64,000 nt of DNA from JABDQW01 sp942492025 (GTDB taxonomy: Bacteria; Pseudomonadota; Gammaproteobacteria; SZUA-229): positions 62,001 to 126,000 of the forward strand of contig CALODJ010000003.1 of the NCBI GenBank assembly GCA_942492025.1, read 5' to 3'. Position 1 is the stretch's first letter, and every line of letters begins with the position of its first letter. The notes under the pieces were generated by a model. The model did not search any database. It was not told the DNA's origin and saw only the letters and a program-made list of their open reading frames with translations. This document shows, in pieces, positions 44,865 through 53,121 of the stretch. Made by a program: the position numbers and the translations under genes.

Positions 44865-46622
44865 ATGATTGCGAACTCGCGACAAAGCAGGATTTTTTCA
44901 TTTTTTCAGCAGCTTACGGTCTGCTTGCTTTGGTTGGGTTGTATCAGTGCCAGCCACGCGCAGGTCATGATCACGGGTGTTGATCAATCCACACTTGATA
45001 ATGTGCTCGCCTTTCTGAGACTCGATGATGAACCTTGCGATGCACCGGACTGGCGCATCCGACGTCTGTTTGTCGGTGCCGAAAACGAGATTCGCGAGGC
45101 GCTTGAGGTCGTTGGTTTCTACAGTGTCGAGATTGAGCAGCGCCTGGACAGGAATGAAAGCTGCTGGCAGGCCAATTTTGATATCACACTCGGGCGGCCC
45201 GTTGTGCTGCGCACGGTGTCGATCAAAATCCAAACTGAAGGTGATCGGGATCCCGCGCTGGACAGCATTGTTCAGGCATGTGGATTGGTTCAGGGTGATG
45301 TGCTGCGTCATGGGAAATACGATGCCTGCAGGCGCAGTATCAGGCGTGCGGCTGAAAACCGTGGTTATTTTGGCGCTGAGTTCGCCGCACGACGCATCGA
45401 TGTGTTTCCAAACGAATACGCGGCCGATATCACGCTGCATTTCAGAACCGGACCGCGTTATGTATTCGGCGAGGTCACCTTCGAACAGGATGTGCTGGAT
45501 CCGGAATTAATCCGGCGTTTCGTCACGGTCACACCAGGTGAACCCTATGATGCACAACTCGTCAGGAGGATGCAGCGCCACATCGTCGGCAGTGCCTATT
45601 TTGACCAGGTAGTATTCTCACGTAATCCTCGCGGCGAGCCGCATTTTGATGTCCCGATAACGATAGAACTCACGCCCGGGAAGCAATTCCAGTATAACGC
45701 AGGTGTTGGCTTTGCGACCGACATCGGGCCGCAACTGCGTTTTGGCGTCCTGAACAGGCGTACCAATGTCTATGGCCACCAGGTTGAATTCGAAACTAGC
45801 CTGTCGAACGTCATTTCGGACATCGGCGTTACTTATCGCATACCGCTCGACAGGCCGAGGGACTGGTTTACGATTGATACCGAATACAAAGTTGAGGACA
45901 ACGACAGTTTTAGCAGTGATCTGTTCACGACCGGTGTGCAACGCGTGCATGAGCTCGATAACGACTGGATGCGCACCCTGTTCCTGGATTTACGGCTGGA
46001 GGATTATGAGGCTGGCACCTTTGACGATGGCTATTCCAGGCTGCTGACACCCGGCGTCGGGTACGCCTTCATCGAAGAAGATTTCCCGCCGCGACCGCTC
46101 GAAGGCCACCGCACCAGCGTGCAGACGCGAGGCGCTGTAGAGGGTTTGATCTCCGACACCAGCTTTCTGCAAGTCTATGGCAACACCAAGTGGGTGTTCG
46201 GGCTCTGGTCGGGAACACGCTTGTTGACCCGGGCCGAAGTGGGCGCAACCCTGATCGACAGACTCCGCACTCTGCCCGCATCGGTGCGTTTCTTCGCGGG
46301 TGGTGACACCAGTGTCCGCGGCTATGCCTACAACTCACTCGGGCCAACAGATCCGCTGGGCGCGGTTGTCGGTGGTGAAAACCTGCTGGTTGGCAGTGTC
46401 GAGATCGACCAGCTGATCGCAGACAACTGGGCGTTGGCGGCGTTCATTGACAGTGGTAATGCCTACGATGACTACGCCGATTTCGATCCAGCGACCGGTG
46501 TTGGCGTCGGCATTCGCTGGTTTTCACCGCTCGGGCCCATCCGTTTCGACGTTGCAGTTCCGTTAGAGCAAGACGCGCCAGATGATTATCGAATTCACAT
46601 CACACTGGGGCCCGACCTGTGA
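44865..46622 (+). CDS. tamA: Translocation and assembly module TamA (Omp85 family)
   Basis: Outer-membrane Omp85 protein of 585 aa working with TamB. It has a signal peptide (to about SHA), three POTRA-like domains (about 35-265, e.g. LRTVSIKIQ, YVFGEVTFEQ) and a 16-strand barrel to the end. The lid-loop motif V-R-G-Y is seen in FFAGGDTSVRGYAYNSLG, and the final strand DYRIHITLGPDL resembles the usual barrel terminus. The stop overlaps the tamB start, the classic tamA-tamB operon. Confidence 0.92.
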   Translation: MIANSRQSRIFSFFQQLTVCLLWLGCISASHAQVMITGVDQSTLDNVLAFLRLDDEPCDAPDWRIRRLFVGAENEIREALEVVGFYSVEIEQRLDRNESCWQANFDITLGRPVVLRTVSIKIQTEGDRDPALDSIVQACGLVQGDVLRHGKYDACRRSIRRAAENRGYFGAEFAARRIDVFPNEYAADITLHFRTGPRYVFGEVTFEQDVLDPELIRRFVTVTPGEPYDAQLVRRMQRHIVGSAYFDQVVFSRNPRGEPHFDVPITIELTPGKQFQYNAGVGFATDIGPQLRFGVLNRRTNVYGHQVEFETSLSNVISDIGVTYRIPLDRPRDWFTIDTEYKVEDNDSFSSDLFTTGVQRVHELDNDWMRTLFLDLRLEDYEAGTFDDGYSRLLTPGVGYAFIEEDFPPRPLEGHRTSVQTRGAVEGLISDTSFLQVYGNTKWVFGLWSGTRLLTRAEVGATLIDRLRTLPASVRFFAGGDTSVRGYAYNSLGPTDPLGAVVGGENLLVGSVEIDQLIADNWALAAFIDSGNAYDDYADFDPATGVGVGIRWFSPLGPIRFDVAVPLEQDAPDDYRIHITLGPDL

Positions 46623-49600
46623 TGCGTGTGCTTAAGATCACTGCGCTGGTGGCGCTGCTGACGGCGGGTATCCTCAGCGCCGTTGTGTCGTGGCTGATCA
46701 GATCGGAAGAGGGAAGTCGCTGGTTGCTCGAACAGGGGCTCGCTTTTGCACCGGTCTCCATCGAAGCAGAAGGTATCTCCGGTACCCTGGCCGACGGGCT
46801 GGGTGTCGAGGCTCTGACCATTGGCTTAACGAAAACCGAAATACAGGTTAAAGGTGCGGTGCTCAGCTGGAGCCCTACACGCTTGCTTGCAGGTATTTTC
46901 CACATCAATCGCGTACACATAGCCGAGCTGAGCGTCGACGTCGTGCAAACCGAAAGCGCAGGCGATGATTCCGGTGATGCGCCCGAAGACAGGTTGTTCT
47001 GGTTAAAGATTCCGCTATACATCGATATAGAGTCCGGGCAGCTCGACAGACTGCGTATCGAAAAAGCGGAGTTCAAGGATATCCTCCTGGCGGGACGTAT
47101 CGGGCACGGGCATCTTGAAATTGACAGCCTGAACGCCGAAATAGCCGGTACTCACTTGCAGGTCGAGGGTGAACTGGCTGGGCCCGCACCCGGTCGGCTG
47201 GAAGCCATAGCCAGCTGGGAGATACCAGCGGAAAATCTGAGCGGCAGTGGCAATTTCAGCGGCGATATCGAGGAGCTCGGGTTTACGCAGGTCATCAAGG
47301 TGCCTGAAGCCGTGACTATCAAAGGCACAATGTACGCTTTGTTTCATGCACCTGCGCTGACCGGTGTAGCTGAATGGCAAAGCGTACGCTTGCCCGGCGA
47401 GTCAGCCCTGACCATCAACGCCGGCAATATTTATGTCAGCAGTGATTTCCAATCCATAAGCCTCAAGGGCGACAGCATCATGTTGCTCGAAGGCTGGCCG
47501 CAGGCACCATTAAAATTCCAGGCACTGGCCAATCTACAAGGAGTCACTATCGACGCCTATACGCTGGATGCCCTGGGCGGCCAGATCAACGGTTCGGGGC
47601 ACATCGATTACGGTGACGATCTGCAAGGGCAGTTGGCAATCAATGCGAAACAGATCGACATCGGGCTTATCCGCAGTGATCTGCCGGGCCACCTCGGTTT
47701 CGATGCGACCCTGTTGATCGAATCGGCTGATGCATTCGCTATCGATGTGAGCGCAGCGATTGCGCGGGTCGCTGACATCAATCTGACCGGGCTGGGCCGC
47801 GTACACATGCGCGGCGGAGAGCTGACAGCTATCAAAGCAGAAATCACTGCAGGCAAGAATCAGCTGTCAGCGGATATAACCACGGGTACGCAATTAGCCG
47901 GTACGATCAATGCGAGAGCACCCGAGCTGGCAACGCTGTGGCCGGGTCTGCGGGGGGAACTGGACGCATCGATTACCCTTGGCGGCAGTCCTGATAAACC
48001 GCAGGGTCGATTGATGGCGCAGGCCGCATCTTTATCATATGGATCGCAGTCGCTGGACGCGTTGGCCTTGTCAGCTGAGCTGAAGAGCAACAACCAGCTG
48101 GCGGGTAAACTCGACGCCAGGGGCCTGCTCGCCGGCGAACAGGCACTTGGTGATCTTGAGTATACGCTCGCCGGTACGCTCGCCAGGCATCAATCGAATC
48201 TGAAATTGAACGGCGGCGTGGTTGACGTACAACTCCGTGCCAATGGTGGTTGGGACGGCGAGGTAATGACACAGCGATTTGAATACGGCCTGGTGCAGCC
48301 CGATGGATTTCCCGGCTGGCGCCTGAATCAGACGCCGGAACTGCGCGTATCGGCAGCAGGTGGACAGGTGAGTGCGCATTGCTGGAAGCAAGAGCAGGCA
48401 GGCATTTGCATAAACGCCAGCAGCTGGAGTGCGGAAAGCCTGCAGAGTGCCATCGTTATCGATGATTTTGCGCTCGCTTCCCTGCAACCCTTGCTGGCAG
48501 AAGGTTACAGCATCGATGGTACCGTCAATGCTGATCTCAAACTCGTGCGTGAAAAGGCCGGGTTGCAGGCCGAGCTGCGCTGGCGGCAGTCACGCACGGT
48601 CCTGGGCTATGCAGACGACATCGATAAATTTCAGACGGTGCTCGATGAAATAAAGATCGATCTGACTTCTGATGATAATCAAACGGACCTCGTTGCCAAA
48701 ATCAATGGCGAACAGGGGCTGAAGCTAACCACGACAGCCACAGTCAGCGGCCCACTGGTGAGCGAAAGTCCATTGGTGGCTGCAGCCAAAGGCCGCATAC
48801 CGAGCATCGAGCTGCTGCGTCCACTGCTGCAACGGGTGGTTCACCCGGGTGAACTAGAGGGTGAATTGACAGTCGATCTAAAGGCCACCGGCACCCTGGG
48901 TAATCCGATATTCATCGGCGGAGCAAAGCTTGCCGATGGCTCAATGGGGCTGGTGGATGCCGGTATCACCTTGAGCAGCATAAACCTGTCAGCACAGAGT
49001 GATGGTGCCGATAAACTGCTGGTGACAGGTGAGTTTCAGTCGGGTGAGGGCAGTGCCAAAATCCTGGGCGAGCTGCACGCGACCGAAGAGCCGGGTCTTG
49101 AAGCGGACATACGTGTACAGGGCCAGGACCTGGCCAGTGTACGCATGCCGGATTTGAGCGTCGATACCTCGCCGGACCTGAGGCTGCGTATTTCAGAGGA
49201 TGTGTTCGAAATCAGCGGTACGCTATTGATACCGCGTGCCACAGCCCAGATTCGCGATCTGCCAAATAGTGCAGTACCGCGCTCGGTCGATGTGATCGTG
49301 CACGAGCCGGAACGTACGGTTGAACAACCGTCTGGTACGATCGTTACCGGTAATGTGGAGGTAGTGCTCGGTGACGAAGTGCGCTTCAGCGGTTTTGGCC
49401 TGAACAGCCGGCTCGAAGGTGGATTACGGCTGACGCAGGCCCGCCGCGATTTTCTGCGTACCCGCGGCACCGTGCGCGTGCAAGATGGCTTTCTGACCGG
49501 CTACGGCAGGGAACTGCGCGTGGATCGCGGCGAGCTTACTTTCGTTGGCCCGCTGGACGATCCGTTGATCAACATTCAGGTCAGCCGTGAATCCGTTTAC

Positions 49601-50026
49601 GAAGGCCGAATATATATCATAGGACTACGCCTGACGGGATCAGCCCAGAACGTAATCACCGAACCTTTCTCCAGACCGTCGATGCCCGAACGCGACGTAT
49701 TGTCGTTCCTGTTGCTCGACATGCCCGCAAGTTCGGATAGTAACGCCAGCGGTGCCGCGCTCGCGCTTGGTCTGCAGCAGATCGTGCCGGGTGACAGCGG
49801 CATTCTCGGGCTGGACGAAATCAGCTTCGAAACCAATGATGCAAACGAGGCTGCGATGGTTGCAGGCAGGCGCATCAATGAGAACCTGTTCGTGCGCTAT
49901 GTGTTTGGTACGCGCGGTGAACCCGGATCATTCAGAATCCGCTATACCCTCGGGCGGGGTTTCAGCCTGGAAGCCAGCACCGGCTCGCGCCAGTCGCTGG
50001 ACCTGATATACTTACTGGAGCGGTGA
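46619..50026 (+). CDS. tamB: Translocation and assembly module TamB
   Basis: AsmA-like inner-membrane-anchored, periplasm-spanning protein of 1135 aa with long beta-helical repeats. It starts with a transmembrane helix (L-K-I-T-A-L-V-A-L-L-T-A-G-I-L-S) and ends in the DUF490 domain: GFGLNSRLEGGLRLTQ, TRGTVRVQDGFLTGYG, RPSMPERDVLSFLLLD and a C-terminal RVRYTLGRGF-like segment (here RIRYTLGRGFSLEASTG). Its role is transfer of phospholipids or outer-membrane protein assembly together with TamA. The start is GTG (46619) or ATG (46622), overlapping the tamA stop. Confidence 0.92.
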   Translation: MMRVLKITALVALLTAGILSAVVSWLIRSEEGSRWLLEQGLAFAPVSIEAEGISGTLADGLGVEALTIGLTKTEIQVKGAVLSWSPTRLLAGIFHINRVHIAELSVDVVQTESAGDDSGDAPEDRLFWLKIPLYIDIESGQLDRLRIEKAEFKDILLAGRIGHGHLEIDSLNAEIAGTHLQVEGELAGPAPGRLEAIASWEIPAENLSGSGNFSGDIEELGFTQVIKVPEAVTIKGTMYALFHAPALTGVAEWQSVRLPGESALTINAGNIYVSSDFQSISLKGDSIMLLEGWPQAPLKFQALANLQGVTIDAYTLDALGGQINGSGHIDYGDDLQGQLAINAKQIDIGLIRSDLPGHLGFDATLLIESADAFAIDVSAAIARVADINLTGLGRVHMRGGELTAIKAEITAGKNQLSADITTGTQLAGTINARAPELATLWPGLRGELDASITLGGSPDKPQGRLMAQAASLSYGSQSLDALALSAELKSNNQLAGKLDARGLLAGEQALGDLEYTLAGTLARHQSNLKLNGGVVDVQLRANGGWDGEVMTQRFEYGLVQPDGFPGWRLNQTPELRVSAAGGQVSAHCWKQEQAGICINASSWSAESLQSAIVIDDFALASLQPLLAEGYSIDGTVNADLKLVREKAGLQAELRWRQSRTVLGYADDIDKFQTVLDEIKIDLTSDDNQTDLVAKINGEQGLKLTTTATVSGPLVSESPLVAAAKGRIPSIELLRPLLQRVVHPGELEGELTVDLKATGTLGNPIFIGGAKLADGSMGLVDAGITLSSINLSAQSDGADKLLVTGEFQSGEGSAKILGELHATEEPGLEADIRVQGQDLASVRMPDLSVDTSPDLRLRISEDVFEISGTLLIPRATAQIRDLPNSAVPRSVDVIVHEPERTVEQPSGTIVTGNVEVVLGDEVRFSGFGLNSRLEGGLRLTQARRDFLRTRGTVRVQDGFLTGYGRELRVDRGELTFVGPLDDPLINIQVSRESVYEGRIYIIGLRLTGSAQNVITEPFSRPSMPERDVLSFLLLDMPASSDSNASGAALALGLQQIVPGDSGILGLDEISFETNDANEAAMVAGRRINENLFVRYVFGTRGEPGSFRIRYTLGRGFSLEASTGSRQSLDLIYLLER

Positions 50027-50086
50027 CTACAGGTGTATCGGCCAATTGCTTATAGAGACCTGCACGCAAACGCCAGGAAGCGTAAG

Positions 50087-51046
50087 ATGTTCATCATTCG
50101 TAAAATAGTGCTGGTGTCGACAATCAATGCTGTTGTCACGCCAGCCTTGCAGGCTGACGTCTTGCCTGGAGTAAGTGCACTGTCTGAGACGATAGTACGC
50201 GAGTCAGCTATCGCCTTTGTCAACACGACAGCCTCGCCGGGTCTCGAAGGTGCAACACTGTCAGTAAACGATGGCGCGCGGGAACAATGGCGTTCCAGTC
50301 TTGGCTTTGCCGCGGAATTTACCTTAAAAGACTATATATTTAATGGCTATTGGGGCCTGGCGCTTGTTGGCGGTTCATTGAATGACAAGTTTGAGCTGAC
50401 CGGAGATGATGGGCAGCTCGTACAATTCGATCTGACGCGCGATGTAGTGGCATTGCGCGGTTCTTTCGGGCTCAGTTTTCCAGTGAACCAGTATTTAAAA
50501 ATCCGCCCCTATCTATCACTTTCTGTATCAGACCTGCAGACAGAAATCCTGGTGGATGGTCTGCTCACGACTGGACCCATCGAGAACACCACAACAACCG
50601 CGGTATTTAACACCAAAGCCCAGATGTTATCGACGATAGGCTCAGTCGAAGCCCTTTATTCACGCTGGTACGGTGACAACCGGCTGGAGTTGTCGGCACA
50701 CTACCATCTGATTCACACTGATTCTTTCAGTGAAGATAATCCAGTGCTGCAGACCAAGGCTCTGAACGATGTGTTTCAGTTAAAAAGCACCTTCAGCGGC
50801 CCGACCGGTCTGACGAGTATTGGCAGGCCCTGGCGATGGCTGGCTTATGCCAACCATACAAATTTTCTCAGTCAGGACAAGTTTTCGTTGGGCTATACCA
50901 GCCTGTTCGAATTTGGCGTTGGCATGGAATGGCGAATGAACATCAAACCGCTCGACTGGTTTGGCTGGCAAATGCTGGGATTAAGGGCCGGTGTGATCAC
51001 CAGCAAGGACGTTGAGGGCTTTAACGTAGGGCTGACAGGACGATGA
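50087..51046 (+). CDS. Uncharacterised outer-membrane beta-barrel-like protein after tamB
   Basis: I do not recognise a characterised homologue. From the ATG at 50087 (AGGAAG 6 nt upstream) it is 319 aa with a signal peptide ending near ALQA. The remainder alternates hydrophobic and polar residues with many aromatics (YIFNGYWGLALVGGS, IRPYLSLSVSD, LELSAHYHLIH, WGLALV, GWQMLGLRAGV), as in a 10-14-strand barrel; it recalls the solitary autotransporter-type barrel family. It lacks a terminal aromatic residue (ends T-G-R). A longer start at 50033 adds 18 residues before the signal. It directly follows tamB (60 bp), so it may be a client or accessory. Confidence 0.55.
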   Translation: MFIIRKIVLVSTINAVVTPALQADVLPGVSALSETIVRESAIAFVNTTASPGLEGATLSVNDGAREQWRSSLGFAAEFTLKDYIFNGYWGLALVGGSLNDKFELTGDDGQLVQFDLTRDVVALRGSFGLSFPVNQYLKIRPYLSLSVSDLQTEILVDGLLTTGPIENTTTTAVFNTKAQMLSTIGSVEALYSRWYGDNRLELSAHYHLIHTDSFSEDNPVLQTKALNDVFQLKSTFSGPTGLTSIGRPWRWLAYANHTNFLSQDKFSLGYTSLFEFGVGMEWRMNIKPLDWFGWQMLGLRAGVITSKDVEGFNVGLTGR

Positions 51047-51438
51047 GCTTTCGAATCATGTTGTTGATCTGCACCAGTATAATATCCGCTGCCTGTGTGC
51101 AGCCAGTAAAACTCAAAGGTGAAGGCTACGTTCTTATTAGATCGAATTATCCTATCTTGTATTTTAACGGCGAACAAATTGAGCCTGCGTATAGACTGGA
51201 CATCGAGGCAGGTGAAAATACCGTGGTGATAGTGTACAACACCTACCAGCACGACTATTACTGTACATTCAGCTGGACTGCAGTGGCAAACGCCGTGTAC
51301 GAAGTAACAGATCAGGAAAACCAATATCCACTGACACTCTATCGTTGGGTTAGAACCAATAGTTTGTGGGCATCGCGACTCGACCCTGTTGATCCGTTGG
51401 ACTGTATTGAACAGGAAAAGGGGGGCGAACTGATTTGA
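51043..51438 (+). CDS. Small lipoprotein coupled to the barrel-like protein
   Basis: A 131-aa protein with a lipoprotein signal: a hydrophobic N-terminus and lipobox I-S-A-A-C (Cys about 18). The mature part has about 110 residues rich in Tyr and Val, with cysteines at YYCTFSW and LDCIEQE. No family is recognised with confidence. The start overlaps the previous stop (ATGA), so the two are translated together, suggesting a barrel plus lipoprotein pair at the outer membrane. Confidence 0.6.
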   Translation: MSFRIMLLICTSIISAACVQPVKLKGEGYVLIRSNYPILYFNGEQIEPAYRLDIEAGENTVVIVYNTYQHDYYCTFSWTAVANAVYEVTDQENQYPLTLYRWVRTNSLWASRLDPVDPLDCIEQEKGGELI

Positions 51439-51489
51439 TAAACGGAATTCTTCCTGAAATCGAGTGGTTAATTTATCCGCGAACAACGC

Positions 51490-52960
51490 AAAGGAAAACG
51501 CCGGGTAGCTGATGGAGAGTGTGTAGACCTTGAATTGTAGGAGATGTAATAAGCAGCCCGCGGCCGATAGACATTTAGAAGTCAGCCCCCTAACCTGGTT
51601 GGTGAACTAATCCAGAAGGTCGCAAAGCGCCTTAAACCAGAGGGGACTGACATGAATTACTGTGGCATAGATGTAGCGAGCAAATCAAGCGATATCAGCA
51701 TTATTGACGAGGTCGGCAACCAGCTAAGACGCCAGGAGATAGCAACCGAGGCCGGAGATATTACCGGGGCACTCGCGGGTTATGGCAAGTTAGTCGTCAT
51801 CATTGAGGCCCACCCGCTGGCCGAGACCGTGGCCCGGATCGTTGAAGAGGCGGGACATAAAGCGGTGATCATCGATGCGCGAGCAGCGAAGAATCTGATG
51901 TCGGCGATGAAGAAGACCGATCGTCGCGACGCGCAGACGCTGGCCGAGATTGGGCGCTGCGGTTGGTATATTGAAGTGCACCGCAAAAGTGCGGCAGCGC
52001 GGGAGATGCGCAGTATATTGCAGGCTCGGCAAGCGCTGCTGAAGAGTAGCAAGGCACTGGCATCGAGTATCCGTGGTTTATTGCGTGCCCACGGTATTCG
52101 GCTGGGTAAAGTGAGCAAGGGGCAGTTTGCTGCCCAAGTGACGAAGGCCGCCGAACAGGAGGTTCCGGGCTTAGTGCCGGCGCTGAGTGGAATGCTGGAG
52201 GCGTGGCTGGTGGCTGAGGAACGCGCAGAGCAGATCAAGCAAGCGCTGGTGGCGGCCTGCCAACAAGATAAGATCAGTGCGTGTCTGGAGAGTACCCCGG
52301 GGATAGGCCCGATAATCAGCACCGCCTATCGAGCCACCATTGATGATCCGCACCGGTTCAAGTGCGGTGATGAAGTGAGCGATTACCTGGGGTTGGTGCC
52401 CCGTATCTACCAATCCGGTGACGTGGAGTACCGCGGGAGCATCACCAAAGAAGGTGATGGTCTATTACGGTCGCTGTTGGTTGAAGGCGCGCATGTGCTG
52501 TTAACGCGTGGCCAGGATTGTGCCCTGAAGCGCTGGGGTCTGTCACTGGAGAAGCGCAAAGGCAGCGCCAAAGCCAAAGTAGCGGTCGCCCGCAAGCTGG
52601 CAGTACTACTGTGGCGTCTGTGGAAGGAAGAAAAGATGTTTGAGGCTTTCCCACAGACGGTTTAAAAAAGAATAACTGGGCCCGACAGTTTGGAAATCGG
52701 GAGTTAAGAAGGACTGGTTGATTGACTACCAGGCTCGGTCGCACCGACCACGATAGCCGCTAGGGGCAATGTGTTGACCCCGTGTAGGAGATGAACAGGC
52801 GGTGCGCTCCGATTACATCTTGTCGGCGCCTAATGGCGACCACGTAGAGAAGCCTGAAACCTGGTGGGCAAAGACCATTACAAATTAACCAGATTAGTGG
52901 TTGACAAAGACGGCTGCTTTAGAGAAGCGGCTAAGGACACTGTAACTACGCTGAATAATC
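51490..52960 (+). mobile_element. IS110-family insertion sequence (approximate limits)
   Basis: Contains the transposase at 51652-52665 plus noncoding flanks that are probably part of the element: about 160 bp upstream and up to about 290 bp downstream. IS110 elements lack conventional terminal inverted repeats and target-site duplications, so the ends cannot be fixed by eye. TGTAGGAGATG occurs once on each side (about 51537-51547 and 52785-52795). One flank should encode the guide (bridge/seeker) RNA of this family. Confidence 0.6.
51652..52665 (+). CDS. IS110-family transposase (DEDD recombinase)
   Basis: A 337-aa recombinase. The N-terminal RuvC-like DEDD site is visible as Asp-7 (GIDVAS), Glu-52 (IIEAHP), Asp-90 and Asp-93 (KKTDRRDAQ), with the 3-residue spacing of the last two as in IS621. 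A coiled coil follows (about 115-205), then the transposase_20 domain with STPGIGPIIS and the catalytic-serine region YQSGDVEYRG (Ser about 255). The C-terminus KVAVARKLAVLLWRLW is typical. The ORF is intact. GGGGACTGAC precedes the ATG. Confidence 0.93.
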   Translation: MNYCGIDVASKSSDISIIDEVGNQLRRQEIATEAGDITGALAGYGKLVVIIEAHPLAETVARIVEEAGHKAVIIDARAAKNLMSAMKKTDRRDAQTLAEIGRCGWYIEVHRKSAAAREMRSILQARQALLKSSKALASSIRGLLRAHGIRLGKVSKGQFAAQVTKAAEQEVPGLVPALSGMLEAWLVAEERAEQIKQALVAACQQDKISACLESTPGIGPIISTAYRATIDDPHRFKCGDEVSDYLGLVPRIYQSGDVEYRGSITKEGDGLLRSLLVEGAHVLLTRGQDCALKRWGLSLEKRKGSAKAKVAVARKLAVLLWRLWKEEKMFEAFPQTV

Positions 52961-52968
52961 AAGAAGCC

Positions 52969-53044
52969 GTAGGGTGCGCCGTGCGCACCATGAAGGTGTC
53001 AGTTCAGACATGGTAATGGTTCTGGTGCGCACGGCGCACCCTAC
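52969..53044. repeat. GTAGGGTGCGC inverted-repeat element, perfect copy
   Basis: GTAGGGTGCGCCGTGCGCACCA (52969-52990) and its exact reverse complement (53023-53044) enclose a 32-bp centre. It is the best-preserved of the copies in the window. It sits between the IS110 element and the 3' end of the MscS-family gene; the remaining noncoding bases to 53121 show nothing. Confidence 0.8.
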
Positions 53045-53121
53045 CGTAATGTTGACACGCTGTATTACCGGGCCGACACATTTTCCTGGCTTAAGTATCG
53101 TTCAGTTCTGAACACAAGCGT

